Positions 1-6,259 of a DNA stretch of 9,850 nucleotides are shown here, one piece after another. A program made the position numbers and the translations under genes. A model generated the notes under the pieces. It saw only the letters and a list, made by a program, of their open reading frames with translations, made no database searches and had not been told where the DNA came from. Position 1 is the stretch's first letter. Every line of letters starts with the position of its first letter. Source of the DNA: Pseudomonadota bacterium (lineage in GTDB: Bacteria; Bdellovibrionota_B; Oligoflexia; Oligoflexales; Bin106); assembly GCA_026710525.1 (NCBI GenBank), contig JAPOQT010000078.1, forward strand, positions 1 to 9,850, in the 5' to 3' direction.

Positions 1-750
1 CCCTTTGCTTGAGCATCTCTGATCCACTTCTGATGTAACAAATACCGCAGCATTGGCAAGGGCTTTTGTCCTGTCTACATTCTTATTAACAAGGTATATT
101 TCAGCTGTCGCACCGAAAGCGTCCTTTAGTTTCTTATTAACACTGTCTTCATGCTTTTTCGTGAAGACGGTACTGTGCTTTGTATTACCACCATGCTCTG
201 AGTATAAGCCCAGATTTAAATGAACCGATTTACTTAGTAAGTTTTTTTTGTTTAGATCTACAAGATATTCAATGACTTTTTTCATAATTCCGACAGCTTC
301 GTTCATGTTACCACCCTTTTGATCATGATTATCAACAATGAACATCATATTAATAATACGTTGTTTACCTCGATATAACTGCACAAGATTCTCAGTGGCT
401 GAGTCATAACCATTCACCGATTCTGGGTTATCACATTCACCCTCTTCTCCTGGTTCACAGTCGTCGTCTGTGTCGTCGCCGTTTCCCGTGTTGCGCATCA
501 TCCCAGGGTTGAATTGTCCAGGTAAACCAAATAAGACAAAGGCATCGTTTGGATGCTCAGGGGCTATATCCATTTGGATTTGAGCATCCGGAGTACCAGT
601 TGACCCATTTCCATTATCGTCCTCACCATTATCGTCCTCACCGAGAGCAATAGTATTCCATGACAAAATAAAAGCACTAATCACCAAAAAAGATGCCAAG
701 TACTTGATCTTCATGATCTTTCGATTGATGACGGATAAACACTTAATCAT
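1..750 (-). CDS. Secreted acidic protein with degenerate vWA-like segment (partial, runs off left edge)
   Basis: The minus strand is open for 250 codons from an ATG at 750 to the window edge, so the C-terminus is missing. The ATG has GAGGT 6 nt upstream (757-761). A second ATG at 714 (residue 13) is possible. Residues 13-37 form a type I signal peptide (basic start, hydrophobic core, likely cut after ALG); there is no lipobox, so the product should be periplasmic or secreted. An acidic, low-complexity linker follows (about 38-110), with a GEDDN pair and two Cys (98, 106) in an Asp/Glu-rich stretch. Around residue 133 the text INMMFIVDNHDQ resembles vWA strand 1, but the metal-site pattern DxSxS is replaced by DNHDQ. 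The later segments SVHLNLGLYSEHGG and KALANAAVFVTSE fit further strands of such a fold. The export call is firm. The vWA-like fold is inferred by eye, and the function is unknown. Confidence 0.75.
   Translation of the reverse strand, partial: MIKCLSVINRKIMKIKYLASFLVISAFILSWNTIALGEDDNGEDDNGNGSTGTPDAQIQMDIAPEHPNDAFVLFGLPGQFNPGMMRNTGNGDDTDDDCEPGEEGECDNPESVNGYDSATENLVQLYRGKQRIINMMFIVDNHDQKGGNMNEAVGIMKKVIEYLVDLNKKNLLSKSVHLNLGLYSEHGGNTKHSTVFTKKHEDSVNKKLKDAFGATAEIYLVNKNVDRTKALANAAVFVTSEVDQRCSSKG
613..642 (-). repeat. Perfect 15-bp tandem duplication in coding sequence
   Basis: Two identical back-to-back 15-bp units (613-627 and 628-642; plus strand ATTATCGTCCTCACC) encode GEDDN twice, just after the predicted signal peptide of the left-edge gene. 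The unit is a multiple of three, so copy-number change would lengthen or shorten the acidic linker without a frameshift. Confidence 0.9.
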
Positions 751-858
751 GAGCTAACCTCATTTCATTATTTATAAAACTGTTGGACTTTTTCTACCAT
801 AAACATGATACTCCCGCCTTATCGAGATAATAAAACTAATAATTAAAAAAATTAAAAA

Positions 859-864
859 ATTATA
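859..864 (-). promoter_or_regulatory. Candidate -10 element for the left-edge secreted-protein gene
   Basis: The minus strand reads TATAAT here, about 110 nt before the ATG at 750, in an AT-rich tract. The hexamer about 16-17 nt upstream (TGTTCT) is a poor -35. A consensus -10 in AT-rich DNA is weak evidence. It supports the left-edge gene having its own promoter, separate from the six-gene array upstream. Confidence 0.3.
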
Positions 865-871
865 GTGACTA

Positions 872-937
872 CGGTGGTTAAGAACATTTGTTATAATGAC
901 TTTCCTATCCAGGTAAGGTCTTAACAAACAACCACCG
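872..937 (-). terminator. Imperfect inverted repeat after the six-gene array, possible terminator
   Basis: CGGTGGTT at 872-879 is matched by AACCACCG at 930-937, and a second inner pair (TTTGTTA / TAACAAA) continues the arms after an unequal bulge. It starts a few bases beyond the stop codon of the last lipoprotein gene (942). On the minus strand the 3' arm is followed, after about 12 nt, by T-rich sequence (minus-strand TTTTTT runs). The loop is long (about 28 nt) and the U-tract is not adjacent to the stem, so this is not a canonical intrinsic terminator. It could equally be an mRNA-stabilising stem or a protein-binding site. Confidence 0.35.
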
Positions 938-941
938 AGCC

Positions 942-1934
942 CTAATAATTAAAACACTCCTCCTCGAAATCAATAAGCCACTTTTTAATGGTATGTCTGT
1001 GTTTTTTAGGTACACAGTACTTCGCTACCTTATTCCCAAGGGAATCTGATAACCCAAGAGATCTTAAATAAATACCTAAGCCTTTTGTGAATTCAGCTAC
1101 TGAAGGAGTTTTTACCAGTTGCTGTTGATCAATAATATTAGATAAATGGGTCATCACATAAGAAGACTGTCCGAATTCTGCCAGTAATTGATCAGAAGCT
1201 TGAGCAGCTAACTCCTCTGACAAATCTTTAGCTAATACATCTTGGTTGATTTGTTGAGTATTCTGGTCGCTAATAACCAAACTAAATATCTCAATGATAG
1301 TTGGTACCGCTAGCATTACCAGAGCCACACGATACTTTGCATCTAAGAGTGTGTTTTTCGCCGTTGGAAGAAAACCTCTGCTTTTCATAAAAACATCTTG
1401 TAATGCTATCCTTCCTTGGCCGAGGAGATATAGGGCACCAATGGCACCAGCCGTCACAGCAGGGTTGGTATCTGTTTGATCTGCATGCTTTTCCTCTAAT
1501 ACTTTAAGTTCGTCAGTAATACGACTTTTAATCTGTTGCTTGAGCGCGTTTTCAGCTTGCTGGTAGCGTTTCATTTCTTGATCATCCAAGGAGGTTGTGT
1601 CAGGGGTTCCCCGAAAAGCTGTGACTTGCTTAAGCTCAAAAAATACTCCCTGATTTTGTGCGTCTTTAAAAGCATTCACACAACCATCCTTAATAGGACT
1701 CAGGGTGCCCTTTTTCACCGGGCACACTTCAAAAAAATAAACTGAGTTTGATTTCTTCTTTGAAAACATAATCACACTCTCATCATCAACAAGAGCCTGT
1801 AACTGATGCTGATGATCACTGTGTTCACCTGAACCCATAAATTTACAAGCACTCACCAAAGTCAAACCAAGGATCATGATTATCAGACTCATTACCTGAA
1901 ATGTTTTTCGATTGAGGATACAACAACTATTCAT
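942..1934 (-). CDS. Six-paralogue array lipoprotein, type A, copy 1 (A1)
   Basis: Unrecognised family; 330 aa from an ATG at 1934 with AGGA 5 nt upstream, 19 nt after the stop of the preceding gene. A lipoprotein signal peptide ends in LVSAC, lipid Cys 30, followed by Lys, which suits outer-membrane sorting. Visible features: YFFEVC (C71) and GCVNAF (C85), the N-terminal Cys pair with 13 residues between; a charged, probably helical stretch 115-150; two hydrophobic segments, about 158-172 and 202-222; a family block LGIYLRSL near 286-293; and a C-terminal Cys pair, C307 (in KYCVP) and C327 (in EECFNY). The closest relative in the window is the gene at 4193-5173, which shares the Cys spacing and the C-terminal EECF. 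It is the last gene of the array and is followed by the inverted repeat at 872-937. Export and family membership are well supported; function is unknown. Confidence 0.85.
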   Translation of the reverse strand: MNSCCILNRKTFQVMSLIIMILGLTLVSACKFMGSGEHSDHQHQLQALVDDESVIMFSKKKSNSVYFFEVCPVKKGTLSPIKDGCVNAFKDAQNQGVFFELKQVTAFRGTPDTTSLDDQEMKRYQQAENALKQQIKSRITDELKVLEEKHADQTDTNPAVTAGAIGALYLLGQGRIALQDVFMKSRGFLPTAKNTLLDAKYRVALVMLAVPTIIEIFSLVISDQNTQQINQDVLAKDLSEELAAQASDQLLAEFGQSSYVMTHLSNIIDQQQLVKTPSVAEFTKGLGIYLRSLGLSDSLGNKVAKYCVPKKHRHTIKKWLIDFEEECFNY

Positions 1935-1953
1935 TTTTATCCTTTCAGGGCGT

Positions 1954-2991
1954 TTACTCTTGGGTCAAAAGCGAGCAGTCTCTGGGGACTAACTCGGTAA
2001 AATCAATTTTTTCAGGCTGACTATTATCAAGACTACTGATATCAATCGTATTAAATTGACTAACATCTGAGACAGGTAAACATATTTTGGTAATACGACT
2101 GTTGTAATGAAATAGTGTTTGATTGAGATAGAGACCAACCGCATTGAGAAGGTGGTTGACTTTGCCCGTTCTTTTCCAAGTCGTGGTTTGGAAAAAATTA
2201 GGCCAGTGGGTAACAACAATTGGCATCATGTTATATTGATCTTTAATATTGCGAGCAAGCTTTCTAAACTGTTTGTCTTGTGGATGATCGTAAGTAGTAT
2301 CACTATTTCCCTGTTCGTTGAGCCCAGGACAACTAGGACACTGCCAATCAAAAGGTGGCACAGGTTGATTTTTGGCATCAAATTCTGGGGTTAAACCATA
2401 CACTCCCAAGCCAGCCACCATAATAATACCGCCGACCGCTTGTAAAGACTTAGCAATCTTATGATTGCCTACCATCGCTTGAATAGCGCTACCACTCAAA
2501 AAGGTCACCAGTCCAGTACGACCAAGAGTCCCAGGTAAATTACGGACCCGTCTTTCGGTGCTTAACTGATGCCTTCTCACTTGAATATCTCGAGCTTTCT
2601 TGAGACGATGAAGGGCAGTTAAATCATTCTCATCCCAATCAGAGCTTACTACAGTTGGTTTAAGATCGGTCACACTCTTCAGAGTAAAAAACACTGGCGA
2701 GTCATCCTGTAAATAAAAACCATTAATACATGATTCTTCGATCACATTATAATTATCAATACCACTTGAATCCAGGAGACAAACCACAAAATAATACTGT
2801 TCTGGTTTGAGTGCGTGTTGTTTAAAATACATCACATACTCATGATCGTGAGCATATTTGACCTCACCATGACTCGGTTCCACTGACCCCATCATCCGAC
2901 AACCTAGGACCAGACAAAATACTAAACCAACACCGATGGTAGCAGCCATAGCTATCCAGGTTCCTCGCCAAATCTTATGATAGTGATACAC
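1954..2991 (-). CDS. Six-paralogue array lipoprotein, type B, copy 1 (B1)
   Basis: Unrecognised family; 345 aa. It starts with GTG at 2991, chosen because AAGGAG lies 7 nt upstream and the signal peptide begins there. Lipobox LVLGC, lipid Cys 31, then Arg. Features: YYFVVC (C71) and SCINGF (C88), a Cys pair with 16 residues between (longer than in type A); FFTL after it; a basic helical stretch 124-150; hydrophobic segments about 158-175 and 182-203; the family block VGLYLNQTLF at 285-294; and C304 (ICLP) with C339 near the end. Type B has a longer C-terminal tail between the last two Cys (about 33-34 residues). This copy alone has a CPSC motif (C218, C221) in a Trp/Pro-rich insert after the second hydrophobic segment. 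CxxC could bind metal or act in redox chemistry, but no thioredoxin-like fold is visible. The best match in the window is the gene at 5207-6259. Function unknown. Confidence 0.84.
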   Translation of the reverse strand: MYHYHKIWRGTWIAMAATIGVGLVFCLVLGCRMMGSVEPSHGEVKYAHDHEYVMYFKQHALKPEQYYFVVCLLDSSGIDNYNVIEESCINGFYLQDDSPVFFTLKSVTDLKPTVVSSDWDENDLTALHRLKKARDIQVRRHQLSTERRVRNLPGTLGRTGLVTFLSGSAIQAMVGNHKIAKSLQAVGGIIMVAGLGVYGLTPEFDAKNQPVPPFDWQCPSCPGLNEQGNSDTTYDHPQDKQFRKLARNIKDQYNMMPIVVTHWPNFFQTTTWKRTGKVNHLLNAVGLYLNQTLFHYNSRITKICLPVSDVSQFNTIDISSLDNSQPEKIDFTELVPRDCSLLTQE

Positions 2992-2997
2992 TAGTAA

Positions 2998-3003
2998 CTC
3001 CTT
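2998..3003 (-). promoter_or_regulatory. Shine-Dalgarno AAGGAG overlapping the preceding stop codon
   Basis: On the minus strand the TGA of the type C gene (3003-3005) runs directly into AAGGAG, sharing one base, and the GTG start of type B follows 7 nt later. This decides the GTG start at 2991 and makes translational coupling of the two genes likely. Confidence 0.65.
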
Positions 3004-4196
3004 CAGTGGCGAATCCGATAACAGAGGGTTTTCGTGGACTTAACCTGTAGCTCACTCACAATTTCTTCATCCGGGAAACACATTTTGGCAATGATTTTTT
3101 TATCCTTAAATCGAGCTAAATCTTCTGTTCTATTATTCGCCGCTAAATCAGCTCGGACAATCTGTTCAAGGAGTTTGCCTAGATGAGCTATTAAGGTCAT
3201 AAAACGCTTATTCGTTGGCACAGTTTTGGTGGTATTGGGATCAAGTATAGCTGGAAAATAATTGATTAAGAGTTGATACTTATCTTGCCTTTCTCTTGCC
3301 GCCTGTCCATCCTCATCCATTTGCGTAATAAGCTCTTGACGAGCCTGCTTTATCTGTTGTTCATGATCCTTAATCTTATCGCCGTACCTTTGTTCAACCA
3401 ACTCATCAAGTTTGTCCTCGGTTAATAATGAACGCTCTCTGCGGGTAATAGCATCATCAAATACCGTGTCTTCCATGGACTTAATAAAAAAATCAAAGCC
3501 AGAAAAAAACGCCCAAGCACCACCTATCAAAAGGGGCACTTCTAATAACAGGATTCTTGCTCTTGCAGTATAGGGATTAGCCTGAACGACTTGAGTTGCT
3601 CTCGATAAATAAGTCATCACCGCCACGGTGCCTAAAAACTCCGGGGTTTTTAGCTTTTGGGGTATATGACGTAATTTTTTAAGATTCGACGCTTTCACTG
3701 GATCCACATGCTCAACAAGCTGTGAGCGGGTGAAATTTTCTGGATCTTGATGATATTTCTGCACGGCAACTTTCACCTGTTCTTTCATTTGGTCCTTAAA
3801 TTTCACTAACTGCTGATCTAAAATCTTGATTTCTTCGGCCAGTGAATCATTTGTTTCTTGATCAAGGTCACCGAAAATTGTTCTCTTAACCTCGTCAATA
3901 TTAGCGATTTTAAAATAGGCATAGCGAACAGTCTGTCCTTCTTCCGTTGGCGAAACTTGAAAAACATTGGTACAGGTTTGATGAACCTGATGACAAACTT
4001 CAAAGAAAAAATAACCTTCTTTTGTCTTATGTTCCGAAAGAAAGACTCGGTAGTCAGTTGATACAACTGACTGTAGTGTTGCGGGGGGCTTAGGATTTTG
4101 ACTTGTGCCTAATAAGCTTTTACAAGAATGGCTAAGGACCACCAGGGTGATCATCACTATCAAGAGGTAGATGGGATGAGTGTGTTTGAGTTTCAT
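3003..4196 (-). CDS. Six-paralogue array lipoprotein, type C, copy 1 (C1)
   Basis: Unrecognised family; 397 aa from the ATG at 4196. I prefer this to an in-frame GTG at 4208: the ATG overlaps the TGA of the previous gene as ATGA and has GAGGAG 11 nt upstream, whereas that purine run abuts the GTG. The signal peptide ends LSHSC (lipid Cys 25, then Lys); Ser and His before the Cys are a poor lipobox, so lipidation is less certain than in its neighbours. The N-terminal Cys pair is short, C-x6-C (C68, C75; TCTNVF), a type C hallmark. Then come a predicted coiled coil about 116-150, hydrophobic segments about 186-202 and 213-234, a second charged coiled coil about 258-305 containing RYGDKI, the block YQLLINYFPA, and C373 (MCFP) with C392. 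It pairs with 6256-7440. The long coils set type C apart from A and B. Function unknown. Confidence 0.83.
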   Translation of the reverse strand: MKLKHTHPIYLLIVMITLVVLSHSCKSLLGTSQNPKPPATLQSVVSTDYRVFLSEHKTKEGYFFFEVCHQVHQTCTNVFQVSPTEEGQTVRYAYFKIANIDEVKRTIFGDLDQETNDSLAEEIKILDQQLVKFKDQMKEQVKVAVQKYHQDPENFTRSQLVEHVDPVKASNLKKLRHIPQKLKTPEFLGTVAVMTYLSRATQVVQANPYTARARILLLEVPLLIGGAWAFFSGFDFFIKSMEDTVFDDAITRRERSLLTEDKLDELVEQRYGDKIKDHEQQIKQARQELITQMDEDGQAARERQDKYQLLINYFPAILDPNTTKTVPTNKRFMTLIAHLGKLLEQIVRADLAANNRTEDLARFKDKKIIAKMCFPDEEIVSELQVKSTKTLCYRIRH

Positions 4197-5173
4197 AATT
4201 GAAAACACTCCTCTTGAAATATATAGGTACTTGACGCTTCAGAATATTTTTTAGCAGGCAAACAATAAGATTTTATTTGATTATTTAAGGCTAACTGACC
4301 GTTAAAGACTGTTTGAAGGTACCCGCCTAACAATTCAGTTAGCTTTTTAACTGAAGATACTTCGGTGAGTTCTTCGTTATTGATGAGATCTTTAAATGAG
4401 CTCACCAGCAAAGGAGCTTCGCCATGCTCTTCAAATGCTTGAGCAATTTGTTTATCCCTTGTTTCGCCATGAATATTTTTCGCATATTCTAATTGGGCAT
4501 CCGCCCTCTCATCATCATGGATAATGAGTTGATACATGTTATGAATCGCTGGTAACGCAAAAATCATGAGAATAGGTATCGGCGCCTTGATGTGATGAGC
4601 TGTGGCACTGAATCGACGTCTCACAGAAACAGCCAAGGCAGCAACCGTTGCTACGGCGATAATTTGAGCACTCGAGTACTTATCAATAGCTTGTTTTTCC
4701 GTATTCAATCTAGCGAGTTCCTTCTCCATGGCTAGTTTGTAAGTCACTTTTGCTTCCTGTAATTTGTGATCCAAAACCTCTTGTTCCATCTCGGTGAGAT
4801 TACTGGTATTCATTTGTGGATTTAAGTCATTGATTTTCTTGAGATCAAAATAAATGCCTTCGCCTTTCAGAGAACGCAAGGTGTTAATACATGATTTTTC
4901 TTCTTCAAGAATCATTATATTTTTCACGAGGCAAGTCTTAAAATAGTATTTCTCAACTAGGTGTTTTTTAGCAAAGGTCGTCACATACTTATTGTCATGG
5001 GCAGCTTGGAGTTTCGCCGGTGCTTGATGGTTGGTGATACTTTGGTCCAGGAAGTGTTTACAGCCTGTGAACCAAAGGCTAAAACATAGGCAGGTGCTCG
5101 TAACAAGCAACGGTCTTGATACTTGAAAAATAAGGTGTGAAATATATTTTAATAACTGATGACTAAAGATCAT
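4193..5173 (-). CDS. Six-paralogue array lipoprotein, type A, copy 2 (A2)
   Basis: Unrecognised family; 326 aa from an ATG at 5173 with AAGGAA 10 nt upstream, 33 nt after the preceding stop. The leader is long, with lipobox WFTGC (lipid Cys 38, then Lys). Cys pair C81 (YYFKTC) and C95 (SCINTL), 13 residues apart as in the type A partner at 942-1934. IYFDLKK follows, then a charged helical stretch 125-165, hydrophobic segments about 169-184 and 197-217, the block LLGGYLQTVF at 281-290, and C304 (SYCLP) with C323 (EECFQL). The last codons are almost the same DNA as in the type A partner apart from a one-base indel. Its TGA lies inside the ATG of the next gene (ATGA), pointing to translational coupling across the cassette boundary. 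Function unknown; membership in the array family is firm. Confidence 0.85.
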   Translation of the reverse strand: MIFSHQLLKYISHLIFQVSRPLLVTSTCLCFSLWFTGCKHFLDQSITNHQAPAKLQAAHDNKYVTTFAKKHLVEKYYFKTCLVKNIMILEEEKSCINTLRSLKGEGIYFDLKKINDLNPQMNTSNLTEMEQEVLDHKLQEAKVTYKLAMEKELARLNTEKQAIDKYSSAQIIAVATVAALAVSVRRRFSATAHHIKAPIPILMIFALPAIHNMYQLIIHDDERADAQLEYAKNIHGETRDKQIAQAFEEHGEAPLLVSSFKDLINNEELTEVSSVKKLTELLGGYLQTVFNGQLALNNQIKSYCLPAKKYSEASSTYIFQEECFQL

Positions 5174-5206
5174 AACAACTGAGTTCCTTTACTAACTCCG
5201 GTGAGT

Positions 5207-6259
5207 TTAACTTTCCTCTAACATAGAGCAACGGGTGACAAAACTAGGTGAATTTATGGGATCGAAGAGAGTATCGCTCACTTGCTCCCCATCGCTATCA
5301 TCTTCGATCTCCATCACATTCACTGGCACACAAGTTCTGGTAATAAAATTTTCGTCAGGATGAAAAAGGTAAAGATTAAAATACTTGCCTAGAGCCTTAA
5401 CAAGACCATACTCAATCGGATGAGAGGAGCGAGAATAGTCAGATTTCATCACCGCAGGAAATTCATCAACAACCATATGCATTTTGTCGTATTTGCCCAT
5501 AACTTCTGACCGTTGTTGTTGCAGTGATGATTTGGCAGAGTATTTTGTTCTTCTATTTCTTGTGCTTTGACGATTTCTCGATAGGAGGTCATTGCCGCTA
5601 TCTTCTTGTTCCTTTTTTAGGGTTAATTCTTCAACTGACGCCGGTTTCATAAAATAAAAATGACCAATACCTGCCACCATGGTAAGCACGCCAATAGTGC
5701 GAGTGATCGCAGCTATTTCGTTAGCAGGCTGGATCAAATCAAGACCATAACCAGCAATTAACATGTACATACCGATTTGACCGAATTGTTGTGACCTCTC
5801 ACTCCAAGATAAAAGACGATCTCTTTCTTCATCTTTCATCAGAGTAAAATCCCTTTTCTGTAAACGCTCCAAAGCTTCCATATCCTGTTTTCTCAAGACA
5901 ACCGATGTGAATTCGGCACTGAGTTGTTCCAAGGTTGTCATTTTAAAGAAAGCTTCCGTATCATCTTGCAGACGAAAAGCGTTCACACACGAATCTTCGT
6001 AGGTATCAATAATATCGCCAAATGCCCCACTACGAATCCCACAAACTGCAAAATAATGAAGTCGTGTATTTGGATCTTGCATCACCATAAGGGCATGATC
6101 CCGATCAAATACACCTTTAATCTCAGCTCTTGAGACCTCGGAATGAACCATGAATTTGCATGATGCTATCAAACAAGACACCATCATAGTGGATGCGAGA
6201 GTGACGACTAGTCTTGACCACATAATCATGGGGAATGAATTCCGTCTGCTATTCATCAT
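5207..6259 (-). CDS. Six-paralogue array lipoprotein, type B, copy 2 (B2)
   Basis: Unrecognised family; 350 aa. The ATG at 6259 overlaps the previous TGA (ATGA) and has AAGG 7 nt upstream through a run of G; the next codon is also ATG (6256). Lipobox LIASC, lipid Cys 34, then Lys. Features: HYFAVC (C73) and SCVNAF (C91), with 17 residues between as is typical for type B; FRLQDD, matching YLQDD in the partner; a charged stretch 124-155; hydrophobic segments about 159-176 and 185-205, the second with TMVAGIG like MVAGLG in the partner; then a strongly basic, Ser/Arg-rich insert 226-252 in place of the partner's CPSC region; the block LGKYFNLYLFH; C310 (TCVPV); an acidic stretch 318-326; and C344 near the end. 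Best match is the gene at 1954-2991. Function unknown. Confidence 0.84.
   Translation of the reverse strand: MMNSRRNSFPMIMWSRLVVTLASTMMVSCLIASCKFMVHSEVSRAEIKGVFDRDHALMVMQDPNTRLHYFAVCGIRSGAFGDIIDTYEDSCVNAFRLQDDTEAFFKMTTLEQLSAEFTSVVLRKQDMEALERLQKRDFTLMKDEERDRLLSWSERSQQFGQIGMYMLIAGYGLDLIQPANEIAAITRTIGVLTMVAGIGHFYFMKPASVEELTLKKEQEDSGNDLLSRNRQSTRNRRTKYSAKSSLQQQRSEVMGKYDKMHMVVDEFPAVMKSDYSRSSHPIEYGLVKALGKYFNLYLFHPDENFITRTCVPVNVMEIEDDSDGEQVSDTLFDPINSPSFVTRCSMLEES

Larger units (their letters stand above)
942..4196 (-). repeat. Cassette copy 1 (C1-B1-A1) of a duplicated three-gene unit
   Basis: The genes at 3003-4196, 1954-2991 and 942-1934 form a unit of about 3.25 kb. Order, strand, lengths and type-specific motifs match the unit immediately upstream in transcription (4193-7440). 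The copies are clearly homologous at protein level for each pair (C1/C2, B1/B2, A1/A2) but strongly diverged, so the duplication is old or the cassettes were acquired separately and set side by side. Confidence 0.75.

Noticed and set aside
613..642. CRISPR-like or longer repeat array
   Set aside because: There are only two adjacent 15-bp units with no spacers, inside a coding region.
715..750. Resemblance of the first codons of the left-edge gene to those of A1 (shared TCAATCGAAA and INRK/LNRK)
   Set aside because: The match is short, needs gaps and stops within the signal peptide; it is probably chance or shared leader composition.
1294..2394. Plus-strand open frames of 61-91 codons opposite the lipoprotein genes
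   Set aside because: They lie antisense to well-supported lipoprotein genes and show no ribosome binding site, signal or family features.
4197..4208. GTG at 4208 as the start of the second type C gene
   Set aside because: The purine run abuts the GTG, leaving no spacing, while the ATG at 4196 makes an ATGA overlap with usable spacing.
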